Below are positions 1 to 7,282 of a stretch of DNA of 15,822 bases, one piece after another; within the stretch, counting starts at the first letter, position 1; every line of letters begins with the position of its first letter. The DNA is taken from NCBI GenBank assembly GCA_017429885.1, contig JAFROA010000021.1:1-15822 (forward strand), in the 5' to 3' direction. The DNA comes from Bacteroidales bacterium. GTDB lineage: Bacteria; Bacteroidota; Bacteroidia; Bacteroidales; UBA932. A program made the position numbers and the translations under genes. The notes beneath the pieces were generated by a model that saw only the letters and a program-made list of their open reading frames with translations, searched no databases and was not told the origin of the DNA.

Positions 1-736
1 CCTGTATGAAATCCTCATAGGACATGCCGCTCAGCTTCTCGATGACCATAGAAAGGGCGAGATAGCCGTAGTTGGAATATTCCTGCCATGTTCCTGGCTC
101 GAAGTTAAGTGGCCTGCTTAACTGAACTTTCGTCAGTTGCTCCTTGGTCGGAATCTCCTTCCAATGGTTCTGCATCATTATCCATCTGGTTGAGAACATC
201 GGATCCCCTCCTCTCTTGGAGAAACCTCCCTTGTGGCGAAGAAGATCCTCGACAGTTATCTTCGAGTAGAGGGTGTCGGCGATAACCGCGTTGTAAAGCG
301 AGTCGTCCAGAATCCCTCCAGGACCGAAAACCTGATCCTTCAAGGTTAGCATTCCTCTCTCCTGCAATATCATTATCCCGACTGCTGTTATCAGCTTTGA
401 CACTGAAGCCATTCTCATGATATGGCCGGGTTCCATCGGCTCCTTATCATCCGCCCATCCATAACCTTTGGAATACAACAGGGAGTCATTACGCATGACA
501 GAGAGTGATACACCTTTCAATCCCCATGCTGTCATATAGTCCTTTACCTGGCGGTCGAATCCTCTCAATGTGGCGGTGTCGGAGACCTCATTGGTCAGAG
601 TCTCATTGAGGTTGACCGGCAGGCGCCTTACAGCCTGTTCCTTGCCGCCGAAACTGGAAGTCATAGCTACAGTCGCCAGAATCAACAGCGTGAGCGTTGA
701 CGCGACGATGATTCTCGTTTTTTTAGTCATCCTCAT
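1..736 (-). CDS. Secreted/membrane-anchored serine hydrolase, beta-lactamase (class C/PBP-like) family, 3' end outside window
   Basis: This is a penicillin-binding-protein/class C beta-lactamase fold hydrolase acting outside the cytoplasm; its substrate cannot be told from sequence. I translated the minus strand directly, because the frame is open to the window edge (245 codons visible). The N-terminus MRMTKKTRII is followed by a hydrophobic stretch (about residues 9-25), so it is a signal peptide or anchor. The catalytic tetrad motif SVSK is at 111-114 (within MASVSK) and the YSN motif at 220-222, spaced as expected for the family. A family-typical segment LLRHKGGF lies near 165-172. The third motif (HxG or KTG) would lie beyond the window. 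Two in-frame ATGs (734-736 and 728-730) are possible; I chose the upstream one because AGAAGAG sits just ahead of it. It follows the kinase-like gene by 17 bases and is the last visible gene of the six-gene operon. Confidence 0.88.
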   Translation of the reverse strand, partial: MRMTKKTRIIVASTLTLLILATVAMTSSFGGKEQAVRRLPVNLNETLTNEVSDTATLRGFDRQVKDYMTAWGLKGVSLSVMRNDSLLYSKGYGWADDKEPMEPGHIMRMASVSKLITAVGIMILQERGMLTLKDQVFGPGGILDDSLYNAVIADTLYSKITVEDLLRHKGGFSKRGGDPMFSTRWIMMQNHWKEIPTKEQLTKVQLSRPLNFEPGTWQEYSNYGYLALSMVIEKLSGMSYEDFIQ

Positions 737-753
737 CTACTCTTCTAAGGTTA

Positions 754-1368
754 TCAGAATATCAACCCGGCTTTCCTGCCGAAATCTATGATCAGGTCAG
801 CTGTTCCCTCTATGCCCAAGATGGAAGAGTCCACACACATGTCGTAATCAGAGGCGGCGCCCCAGTTGCCGAAAGTGAAGAAGTTGTAGTAAGTCTGTCT
901 TGTACGGTCCTGCCTCTCAATTCGTGCCTTGGCCTCATCCTCACCGATTCCAAGCCTTTCCATCACCCTGGCCACCCTGGCCTCAAGAGGGGCGGACACG
1001 AATACATCCAGGCAGGTCTTGTCCCTGAGGATATAGTTGGAGCATCTTCCGACAAATATAGCAGGACCTTTTTCGGTGATGTCCCGGATCACATTGCTTT
1101 GGATTTGGAACAATTCATTGTTACCCACATAGTTCCGGGTGCTTCCGAACCTGTCTGTCCCGAAGAAAGAGAACAAGCTGAACACACTTCGTTTCTCATC
1201 GCTCCTCTCCAGGAGTTCCTTGCTGAAACCGCTTTCCTCCGCGGCCTTGGAGATGAGCTCATTGTCATAAACTTCTATGCCCAAAATGGAGCCTATCTTT
1301 TCCGCGACTTCTTTTCCGCCGCTTCCGAACTGGCGTCCGATGTTGATTATGGTGTGTTTCCGTTCCAT
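754..1368 (-). CDS. Cytidylate kinase-like family protein (P-loop NTPase fold)
   Basis: At 204 aa this matches the cytidylate-kinase-like family (Cytidylate_kin2 type), cytoplasmic proteins related to CMP kinase whose own reaction is not established. The N-terminal phosphate-loop equivalent is GRQFGSGGKE at residues 11-20. It lacks the classical GxxxxGK[ST] spacing, which is normal for this family rather than a defect. Other family-like segments are IFVGRCSNYIL near 104-114, an Arg-rich lid-like region (ERQDRTRQTYYNFF) and YDMCVDSSILG near the C-terminus. It begins 6 bases after the MATE gene stop and is followed after 17 bases by the serine hydrolase, so it is an internal operon gene. It is not the housekeeping cmk; the fold assignment is firm and the substrate is unknown. 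Confidence 0.85.
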   Translation of the reverse strand: MERKHTIINIGRQFGSGGKEVAEKIGSILGIEVYDNELISKAAEESGFSKELLERSDEKRSVFSLFSFFGTDRFGSTRNYVGNNELFQIQSNVIRDITEKGPAIFVGRCSNYILRDKTCLDVFVSAPLEARVARVMERLGIGEDEAKARIERQDRTRQTYYNFFTFGNWGAASDYDMCVDSSILGIEGTADLIIDFGRKAGLIF

Positions 1369-1374
1369 CGCTCT

Positions 1375-2775
1375 TTATTGTTTTATCTGGCTGCCAAGGA
1401 TTGTCGGCTCGTCTCCATCGCGCAGCCGGGAGAATTTGCGGAACAAGCTGTGTATTAAGAAGAAAGTGGTTATGCATGCGAGCAGGTCAGAGGCGGGGAA
1501 AGAAAAGAAGACCCCACGGACCTCATAAAACAGCGGTAGCACATAGATCAGTGGCACAAGGAAGAGTAACTGTCTGCTCAGGGACAGGAAAATGGATTTC
1601 CCAACCATTCCAAGGCTCTGGAAGAAGTTCGTGGAGACCATTTGCCAACCGACTAGGATCACCACCGGATTCATAGCTCTCAGGCCCTTGTCAGCCAAAT
1701 CTTTGAGCTGGGGGTCGTTGGTGAATATTCCCACCATGACGCTCGGGAAAAACTCTGAGGCGATGAACCAGAATACGCATACACCTGTGGCCCAGAGGGC
1801 TGTCAGGGTGAAGACTTTCTTGACCCTGGAATACTGCCTGGCCCCGAAATTATAGCCCGCGATCGGCTGCATTCCCTGGTTCATGCCCATAACGATCATC
1901 ACGAACATGAAATTAATCCTGTTCACGATCCCGTAGGCCCCGATAGCCAGGTCACCGCCGTACTTGAGGAGCTGTTGGTTGATGAACATGGTGACTATGC
2001 ACGAGGCCGAGTTCATTAGGAATGGTCCCATCCCTATCGCGAGAGAGTCCTTGGCGATTCTCCAATTCAACTCGAAGACGCGCTTGGGAAGTATCATGAC
2101 ATTATCCTTGCGGGTGAAATAGCGTAGGGAATATGAGAGAGCCAAGGCTTGGCACAGGACAGTCGCGATGGCCGCGCCGCGGATTCCCAGTCCGAGGACG
2201 AAGATGAATATCGGGTCGAGGATAGTGTTTGAGATGACAGTGAACAACGTCAAACCCATCGCAAGCTTGGGATTGCCCGAGGATCTGATCAGGGCGTTCA
2301 GGCCGAAGTAGAGATGTGTGATCACGTTGCCTATCAGGATGATCTCCATGTATTCCCGGGCGAATGGCAGCGTATTGGGACTGGCTCCGAAAAAGGTCAG
2401 GATAGGATCCAGGAAGAACAGGCACACGGCAGCGAAAATCACGCCTGTTATGCAATTGAGGCTGATGTCATTGGCCAGCACCTTGTTGGCGGCCTCATAA
2501 TTGCGCTGCCCGAGCAGCACCGAGACCAGGGTCGCCGCTCCGACACCGACCAGTGTGCCGAGAGCGGAACTGAGGTTCATCAGGGGAAAAGTGACAGCCA
2601 AACCGGACAGTGCCAGTGAACCTTCTCCGGGAATATGCCCGATGAAGATACTGTCCACCATATTATACAAAGAAGACGCGGTCATGGCGATGATGCCAGG
2701 GACCGCGTATCTCTTAAGAAGGCTGCCTACTTTCTCAGTTCCTAACTCGGTTGGTGCCAGGTGATTATCAGTCAT
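1375..2775 (-). CDS. MATE family efflux transporter
   Basis: This is an inner-membrane multidrug and toxic compound extrusion exporter, normally driven by Na+ or H+ antiport. With the start chosen here it is 466 aa, the usual MATE length, and about twelve hydrophobic segments are spread along it. The opening part has the family pattern: VGSLLKRYAVPGIIAM, then NMVDSIFIGHIPG, with a second-half repeat around GMGPFLMNSASCIVTMFINQ and AYGIVNRINFMF. The frame is open 11 codons further upstream, but the ATG at 2773-2775 is preferred. It overlaps the stop of the preceding FKBP gene by 8 bases (ATGACTGA), a typical coupled start, and gives the expected short cytoplasmic N-terminus. The downstream kinase-like gene starts 6 bases after its stop. 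The exported substrate is unknown. Confidence 0.95.
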   Translation of the reverse strand: MTDNHLAPTELGTEKVGSLLKRYAVPGIIAMTASSLYNMVDSIFIGHIPGEGSLALSGLAVTFPLMNLSSALGTLVGVGAATLVSVLLGQRNYEAANKVLANDISLNCITGVIFAAVCLFFLDPILTFFGASPNTLPFAREYMEIILIGNVITHLYFGLNALIRSSGNPKLAMGLTLFTVISNTILDPIFIFVLGLGIRGAAIATVLCQALALSYSLRYFTRKDNVMILPKRVFELNWRIAKDSLAIGMGPFLMNSASCIVTMFINQQLLKYGGDLAIGAYGIVNRINFMFVMIVMGMNQGMQPIAGYNFGARQYSRVKKVFTLTALWATGVCVFWFIASEFFPSVMVGIFTNDPQLKDLADKGLRAMNPVVILVGWQMVSTNFFQSLGMVGKSIFLSLSRQLLFLVPLIYVLPLFYEVRGVFFSFPASDLLACITTFFLIHSLFRKFSRLRDGDEPTILGSQIKQ

Positions 2776-3814
2776 CGTCAGATGGCTTTTCGACGACCTC
2801 GATATCATAGACTATCGGAGCGAACTTCGGAATGGTGGATCCTGATCCAGAATACCCATAACCGAGATCGGAATAGAAGGCGCACGTGACTTTCTCAAAA
2901 GGCCTCAGCTTCGACAAGCAATATGCGAATCCCTTGACCACTGTGATTCCCTCGGAGGTGTCAGTGCCTCCGATTGTTGTTTTGGTGTAGTCATCATCGT
3001 CCGAAGGGGTCACCTTCGTTGGCTGATAAGTCTTTTTGCTTGAGTAGAATCCGTACACTTTGGCGGTGTCCTCGACAGTGGTGTCAAACACCTGACCGTT
3101 GAGGAGACGACCGGTATAGTTGATGTAATATGTCGTGTCTGAGGAGAATGTTTTAGAGGAGGTGGGCTCTTTCACGGTCTTGCAATAGTACCCGTAAAAA
3201 GTAGAGTCTACTCCCGGCATATGAACCGCGGCATATCTGGCGAGAGTGTCAATCTCCCAGGCGGTGATATCGTTGGTCTTGTCCTTGAGGGTGATGGTGT
3301 AAATTGAGTTGCTGCCGGAGACTTTGTTGTTGTAGTCTTTCAACACCACATTCAGCCATCCGGGAATCACACCGACACGCGTTCCTCCGACCCTCATACC
3401 GTCGATCAGGTCCATCACGCCCAGTTGGGTATAAGCCTCGTCCTTCATGATGATCTGATCACCGTAATAGTTTGTGGGGCTGTATGAGCCTATCTGCTGG
3501 GAAAGCTTTTTGGAGGAAGTCGCGCTGACATTGCCTTTAAGATCAGTCGAGGTGTATTCGACGAAAAGGTAAAAATCGTCATCAGTGACCGCTGCACCAG
3601 CACCGGGCTTGTCCTCGAGGATATAGATTCCCCGCCCGGAAGCGGAGACTCCGGGATGGTTGGCTCCTATCCATGCCTTCAGATACTCCTTCTCCACGCT
3701 GCTGTAGTCAACTGAGCTTTCTTTCGCGCAGCCTGACAGGAAGGCCAGAATGGCGGCGGTTATCCCGCAGGTGAGAGTTACTCTAAGTGTCGATATATTC
3801 ATAAATACTTTCAT
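2768..3814 (-). CDS. FKBP-type peptidyl-prolyl cis-trans isomerase lipoprotein with two FKBP-like domains
   Basis: This is a 348 aa envelope lipoprotein. The signal peptide ends in a lipobox LSGC with the lipidated Cys at 29. Two FKBP-like modules follow. The first (about 61-175) is recognisable by its layout (YLFVEYTSTDLKGN, later DLIDGMRVGGTRVGVIPGWL) but lacks the usual FD pair. The second (about 215-343) is much closer to FKBP12: YTGRLLNGQVFD at 233-244 carries the conserved Phe-Asp, then VVKGFAYCLSKLRPFEKV, a GYG Tyr near 329, and IPKFAPIVYDIEVV at the end. The usual active-site Trp after the VxG motif is Phe here. I infer a periplasmic or surface folding catalyst or chaperone for proline-containing proteins. 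Met5 is an alternative start. The gene sits 6 bases after the preceding FKBP-like gene and overlaps the MATE start. Confidence 0.88.
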   Translation of the reverse strand: MKVFMNISTLRVTLTCGITAAILAFLSGCAKESSVDYSSVEKEYLKAWIGANHPGVSASGRGIYILEDKPGAGAAVTDDDFYLFVEYTSTDLKGNVSATSSKKLSQQIGSYSPTNYYGDQIIMKDEAYTQLGVMDLIDGMRVGGTRVGVIPGWLNVVLKDYNNKVSGSNSIYTITLKDKTNDITAWEIDTLARYAAVHMPGVDSTFYGYYCKTVKEPTSSKTFSSDTTYYINYTGRLLNGQVFDTTVEDTAKVYGFYSSKKTYQPTKVTPSDDDDYTKTTIGGTDTSEGITVVKGFAYCLSKLRPFEKVTCAFYSDLGYGYSGSGSTIPKFAPIVYDIEVVEKPSDDD

Positions 3815-3820
3815 TCATCT

Positions 3821-4369
3821 TTAATCACTGACGCTCTTGATCCACAAATGCCAGGCCAGGGCGGCATTAGATGGAACATTCGCTATTTTCTTCTTGCCGA
3901 AGCCTCGTTTGCCGTTGAAAAGGATATAGCACTCCTCGCCACCTTTGACTCCGGGCAAACCTTTCCTCAAACCTTCCACGATATCGCTCTCGTCAAGTCT
4001 TATGGTCATGATCTCGAAAGATGTGGTGTCCGTGACGTTCCATTTGATGGAGTTGGCGAATGTCTCGTAGTTGGTGGCGAAAAGGTTGCTGTTGCTAAGA
4101 TTATTGCCTGAGATAAAGTAGCCTGAGTAATAAAAAGCCACAGCTCCCGTCTCGCTCAATGGAGAGCCTTCCCCTTGAACCACTGTAACCTTCGCGATCC
4201 CGTCGTTGAGCTCCACTGTGGCGTCCGGGTTGCTCCTGGTCAGATTCGAGATGATAGCCTCGATGTTAGTCTCCTGCTTGTCATACATGGACTCAAGCTG
4301 CTTCTTGCCGCATGAGGCGACCAGGAGCGCTATCGCGGAGAATATTAATAACACAGATAACCTTCTCAT
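3821..4369 (-). CDS. Small FKBP-like lipoprotein
   Basis: The 182 aa product has a lipoprotein signal with lipobox VASC (Cys20) and one FKBP-like domain (about 58-181). The FKBP match rests on AVAFYYSGYFISGN early, the central IVEGLRKGLPGVKGGEECYI, and a final strand FGKKKIANVPSNAALAWHLWI, which corresponds to the FKBP pattern ending in IPxxxxLxFxVEL. The Phe-Asp pair that binds substrate in active FKBPs is replaced by Phe-Ala (97-98). Isomerase activity is therefore doubtful, and a binding or chaperone role is as likely. Its ATG overlaps the stop of the DHH phosphoesterase gene in a 4-base ATGA, and a second FKBP lipoprotein follows after 6 bases. In related genomes I recall small lipoproteins next to this DHH gene, but I cannot confirm the family number. 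Confidence 0.78.
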   Translation of the reverse strand: MRRLSVLLIFSAIALLVASCGKKQLESMYDKQETNIEAIISNLTRSNPDATVELNDGIAKVTVVQGEGSPLSETGAVAFYYSGYFISGNNLSNSNLFATNYETFANSIKWNVTDTTSFEIMTIRLDESDIVEGLRKGLPGVKGGEECYILFNGKRGFGKKKIANVPSNAALAWHLWIKSVSD

Positions 4370-5403
4370 CTCGCTAAAAACTCCCTTGTCACTTTCAATA
4401 TGTGTGCCTTCGCATCCTTTGGCGAGGTAATATCCTCAGGGAAATACAATCTTCCCCCGGCAGCCATCTCATGTCCTCCTCCGTGGAAGTATGTCAATGC
4501 CAATTTGTTGGCTGATATGCCGCGTTTTGACCTGATTGACACCCGGAATTTCCCGTCCTCTTCCGTGAGGAACAAGCTTATCTTGACGTCGCTGACAGCG
4601 AGAGGCATATTCACAAACCCCTCGCTCTCGCCTTGCCTGAAATCGAACCTGTTCTGGCACTCTTTATCAAGGATCATGACAGCGGCGCCTTCTGGTGAGA
4701 TGACCATGTTCTCCGACAGAAGGTATCCCATCAATCTCAACCGGTTTTCCCTGTAGTTATTGTACAGGTCTGATAATATCCTGTCCCGATCCACACCCGC
4801 CGCGATCAGTTCCGAGGCCATTCGCATGGTTCCGGGGAAGACAGAGTTGGCGAAATTGTTCGTGTCCGTTGTCATACCTGTCATCAACGCCTCCAGCGTG
4901 CTCATGGGCAGCTTGTCCAGATCGCCCTTGACATCTGGCATTTCCTTGAGTATCCCGTAAAGAAGCTCACAAGTTGAGGAAATCTCAGTCTCGGAGAAGG
5001 CGAGGGAGAAAGAAGATGTGTCCGGGTTTAGATGGTGGTCTATGAGGATTTTGGGCGCTTCAGACGCCTTCATCATGGATTCAATGTCCGGATTTGTGCG
5101 GGAGAAAGATGAGCAGTCGAGACAAAAGATAAGGTCACTGTCCTCTATCCTGGCTTTCGATAAGGCTGGACTCTCCTCATAGGATAAGACAGAACCCTCC
5201 CCGAAGCCGTATGGAATGAAGCTTAGAGACTCCGGCACGCCGTCCGGGACGACAAGAGCGACGTCCTTGCGGCGGCATTCCCTCAAGTAGCCGACAAGGG
5301 CGAGACCGCTTCCCAGAGCGTCTCCGTCAGGGTGGATGTGAGCCGTTACGCAGATGCGTGTGGAAGCGCTCACGAGTGAGTTCAGTTTGTCTATCTTATC
5401 CAT
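4366..5403 (-). CDS. nrnA: DHH/DHHA1 family phosphoesterase, NrnA-type (oligoribonuclease / pAp phosphatase)
   Basis: The 345 aa protein has the full DHH-DHHA1 architecture of NrnA, which degrades nano-RNAs and in some species removes the 3'-phosphate from pAp in the cytoplasm. Metal-binding motif I is AHIHPDGDALGS at 21-32 (H22, D26, D28). The second Asp is D96 in FCLDCSS. The DHH motif is at 122-124 (LIDHHLNP). DTNNFANS provides the later Asp, and the C-terminal DHHA1 glycine motif GGGHEMAAGG is near 308-317. The frame is open 17 codons further upstream, but that segment is AT-rich promoter DNA. The ATG at 5401-5403 fits the family start and is preceded by a -7 box at 5413-5420. It is the first gene of the six-gene minus-strand operon. 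Symbol assigned by family; pAp activity is not shown by sequence. Confidence 0.9.
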   Translation of the reverse strand: MDKIDKLNSLVSASTRICVTAHIHPDGDALGSGLALVGYLRECRRKDVALVVPDGVPESLSFIPYGFGEGSVLSYEESPALSKARIEDSDLIFCLDCSSFSRTNPDIESMMKASEAPKILIDHHLNPDTSSFSLAFSETEISSTCELLYGILKEMPDVKGDLDKLPMSTLEALMTGMTTDTNNFANSVFPGTMRMASELIAAGVDRDRILSDLYNNYRENRLRLMGYLLSENMVISPEGAAVMILDKECQNRFDFRQGESEGFVNMPLAVSDVKISLFLTEEDGKFRVSIRSKRGISANKLALTYFHGGGHEMAAGGRLYFPEDITSPKDAKAHILKVTREFLAR

Positions 5404-5412
5404 TCGCGGGAG

Positions 5413-5420
5413 CAAAATTA
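5413..5420 (-). promoter_or_regulatory. Bacteroidota -7 promoter box for the DHH-FKBP-MATE operon
   Basis: Read on the minus strand this is TAATTTTG, an exact match to the TAnnTTTG -7 element of the Bacteroidota primary sigma factor. No good -33 TTTG lies at the standard distance; a TTTG is only 12 bases upstream. The last base of the box is only 9 bases from the first base of the DHH start codon, so the predicted transcript has almost no 5' leader. Confidence 0.5.
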
Positions 5421-5423
5421 CGA

Positions 5424-5442
5424 ATAATATTACAAATATTAT
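5424..5442. repeat. Perfect 8+8 bp inverted repeat between divergent promoters (possible operator)
   Basis: ATAATATT and its exact reverse complement AATATTAT flank the spacer ACA. The palindrome lies immediately upstream of the minus-strand -7 box (5413-5420) and abuts the plus-strand -33 element (5443-5446), a position where a dimeric regulator could affect both directions. The DNA is very AT-rich, so chance is possible. Confidence 0.4.
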
Positions 5443-5474
5443 ATTGCATATCATAAATCAATTTTCTAACTTTG
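5443..5474 (+). promoter_or_regulatory. Bacteroidota-type promoter (-33 and -7) for the 5530-7267 operon
   Basis: ATTG at 5443-5446 and TAACTTTG at 5467-5474 are separated by 20 bases, close to the Bacteroidota consensus TTTG-N19/20-TAnnTTTG. Transcription would start around 5478-5482, giving a leader of about 50 bases to the ATG at 5530. There is no strong Shine-Dalgarno sequence ahead of that ATG, which is usual in the phylum. Confidence 0.65.
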
Positions 5475-5529
5475 TCCAGAATTGGCGGATTGTCGGTTCA
5501 TGGAAAGCAAATCATAAATATTAAGAATA

Positions 5530-6246
5530 ATGAACAAGGCTCTAAAAACGATTCTCAGCATCGTGCTCGCGCTTATCTGCGTGTTCCTCGTGTACAAGAT
5601 TTACGAAGGTGTCATGGAACCCGTCAGGTTCGAGAAAGATGTCAATGCCAGAAAGAAAGTGGCCATCCAGCAGCTTAAGGACATTCGCGACCTGCAGGTG
5701 GCTTTCAAGAGCGTAAATGACCGCTTCACGGCGTCTTTCGACACTTTGAAGCAGTTCTACAACAATGGAGAGATGGTCGTTCTCATGCAGATCGGCTCAA
5801 AGGATGACTCCCTCGCCATGGCTCACACCAATGCGGTCAAGAAGGCTAAAAAAGGCAAGATCACAGACGCTGATCTCTTCAAGCTTTATCAGGAGGGCGA
5901 CAAGAATCTCGTATTCTCCATCCAGAACAAGATCGCCGTCAAGGATACCCTGTTCAAGGGAAGGCAGGATTTTGATATCAACAGGATTGACAAGATTCCT
6001 TTCGCTGTCGGTGAGTATGGTGCCGCTGAGGTTCAGGATGTCGAGATGAACGCCATCGTGAAGAAGGTCTCCGGTGTCGATGTTCCTCTGTTCGAGGCTA
6101 AGATGCCGTACAAGTCCCTGTTGAAAGGCCTTGACCACCAGCTTGTCGTGAACCTTGTCGCTGAGCGTGAGGATCTCGGCCAGTATGAGGGCCTTCAGGT
6201 CGGTAGTATCACCGCCCCGAACAACAACGCGGGTAACTGGGAGTAG
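5530..6246 (+). CDS. Single-pass membrane protein of unknown function
   Basis: I do not recognise a named family. The 238 aa product has one hydrophobic segment near the N-terminus (about 5-25, ALKTILSIVLALICVFLVYK) with no signal peptidase I site or lipobox. It is probably an inner-membrane anchor with the rest in the periplasm. A charged, helix-prone, probably coiled-coil stretch follows (about 35-75). Then comes a mixed alpha/beta region with several KVSGVD/VPLFEAKMPYKSLLKGL-type segments and a short Asn-rich end (APNNNAGNWE). It is the first gene of a plus-strand operon. The DUF3822-like gene begins 8 bases after its stop and rsmD follows. Codon use resembles its neighbours. The context suggests a core rather than an accessory gene, but no function can be claimed. 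Confidence 0.85.
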   Translation: MNKALKTILSIVLALICVFLVYKIYEGVMEPVRFEKDVNARKKVAIQQLKDIRDLQVAFKSVNDRFTASFDTLKQFYNNGEMVVLMQIGSKDDSLAMAHTNAVKKAKKGKITDADLFKLYQEGDKNLVFSIQNKIAVKDTLFKGRQDFDINRIDKIPFAVGEYGAAEVQDVEMNAIVKKVSGVDVPLFEAKMPYKSLLKGLDHQLVVNLVAEREDLGQYEGLQVGSITAPNNNAGNWE

Positions 6247-6254
6247 TCTCGTGC

Positions 6255-6740
6255 ATGGCACGTCACACCCCCAAGGTGGCGCTGGTACCATCCGCGTTTT
6301 TTGACCCGGCTTCAGCCCGGGAGATATTGTTGCGGACGGTCGCGCTTGACCGGGAAGACAAAGTCGAATACATCAGTTTGCCGGAGTTATCCGCCGAACT
6401 GGTGTATTCTCTTTCTCCGGACACGGAACCTTCCGACGGGGCCGAGTACCCGGACATGTACCATCTCCTGAAGAAGCTCCCGGACATAACGGAATATAAC
6501 AAGATATTGGCCTCATACGGCGACAATGTCCTGACGCTGGTGATCGCCCAGGGAGAGAACCTATTGCTGGCCAACACTTTTGAGGCTGCTGATTTCACTA
6601 CGGCCGAGTATTTCCTCTTCATGGCGGTGAAGAAACTCCAACTTAACCCTGAAGTCTCCTCGGTTCATTTCCTGACCGATCTCTCGGGTGAGGAAGAGAT
6701 GTCCCTCTACCGCTATTTCAAGTCAGTCGAGAGGTTATGA
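6255..6740 (+). CDS. Short DUF3822-like protein upstream of rsmD
   Basis: The 161 aa soluble protein lies directly before rsmD, overlapping it by ATGA, which is the usual location of DUF3822 genes in Bacteroidota. Matching segments are VALVPSAFFDPASAREILL, where the family has a 'val-P-xx-F/L-ae' strand, and the later NVLTLVIAQGENLLLANTFEAADFTTAEYFLFMAVKKLQL, the strand-turn-strand and helix of an actin-like lobe. From memory, family members are about 260-280 aa; this one lacks roughly the first third. The upstream gene ends only 8 bases before its ATG, so no hidden N-terminus exists in this frame. It may be a naturally shortened version. Function of the family is unknown. The assignment rests on context and partial similarity. 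Confidence 0.7.
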   Translation: MARHTPKVALVPSAFFDPASAREILLRTVALDREDKVEYISLPELSAELVYSLSPDTEPSDGAEYPDMYHLLKKLPDITEYNKILASYGDNVLTLVIAQGENLLLANTFEAADFTTAEYFLFMAVKKLQLNPEVSSVHFLTDLSGEEEMSLYRYFKSVERL

Positions 6741-7267
6741 GGATCATAGGCGGCCGTCTTAAGGGGAAAAGCATTAATCCTCCAGCGGGTTACAAGGCCC
6801 GCCCCACTACCGACTTCGCCCGTGAGGGCCTCTTTAATGTACTCAACAATGAATATGAGTTCGAGGATCTGATGGTTCTCGATCTCTTTGGCGGAACTGG
6901 TGCCGTGGCTTTCGAATTCGCCTCCAGGGGTGCCTCAAAGGTCTATTCCGTCGAGATGGTGAGGGAGAATGCCTCATTCATCAAAAGGGAGGCTGAGAGA
7001 CTCGGCCTGGACAATGTGGTGATGGTCAGGGACAACGTGTTTGACTTCCTGCCTATTTGTCACGAGAAGTTCGACATCGTATTCGCCGATCCCCCTTATG
7101 CGTTGGAAGGCTTGGAGACTATTCCGGACAAGGTTTTCGCCCAGGACATACTCCATCCTGGCTGCTACCTGATCCTTGAGCATGGTGACGAGCACTCTTT
7201 CGTCAACCATCCACGCTTCAAAAAGGAGAAGCGCTATGGTCGGGTGCACTTCTCCTTCTTCGAATAA
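6737..7267 (+). CDS. rsmD: 16S rRNA (guanine(966)-N(2))-methyltransferase RsmD
   Basis: This is a class I SAM-dependent methyltransferase that methylates G966 of 16S rRNA during 30S assembly in the cytoplasm. At 176 aa it is typical. The diagnostic features are MRIIGGRLKGKSI at the N-terminus, ARPTTDFAREGLFN at 21-34, the SAM-binding LDLFGGTGA at 48-56, an acidic SVEM that contacts the SAM ribose near 71-74, and the catalytic DPPY at 118-121. The start codon overlaps the stop of the DUF3822-like gene (ATGA), implying coupling. Its stop lies 15 bases from the convergent stop of the HerA-like gene; I see no convincing terminator hairpin in that gap. Confidence 0.96.
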   Translation: MRIIGGRLKGKSINPPAGYKARPTTDFAREGLFNVLNNEYEFEDLMVLDLFGGTGAVAFEFASRGASKVYSVEMVRENASFIKREAERLGLDNVVMVRDNVFDFLPICHEKFDIVFADPPYALEGLETIPDKVFAQDILHPGCYLILEHGDEHSFVNHPRFKKEKRYGRVHFSFFE

Positions 7268-7282
7268 GTATTTGATAATAAA

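Noticed and set aside
1309..1338. Apparently broken Walker A motif in the cytidylate-kinase-like protein
   Set aside because: The RQFGSGGKE form without GxxxxGK[ST] is the normal pattern of this family, so it is not evidence of inactivation.
2776..2808. 11-codon extension of the MATE protein
   Set aside because: It lies deep inside the FKBP gene; the ATG overlapping the FKBP stop by 8 bases is the natural coupled start.
5404..5454. 17-codon N-terminal extension of the DHH phosphoesterase
   Set aside because: It is hydrophobic only because the DNA is AT-rich promoter sequence; the -7 box and the inverted repeat lie within it.
7268..7282. Possible terminator between rsmD and the HerA-like gene
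   Set aside because: The 15-base gap is AT-rich but forms no stable GC stem with a T-run in either direction.
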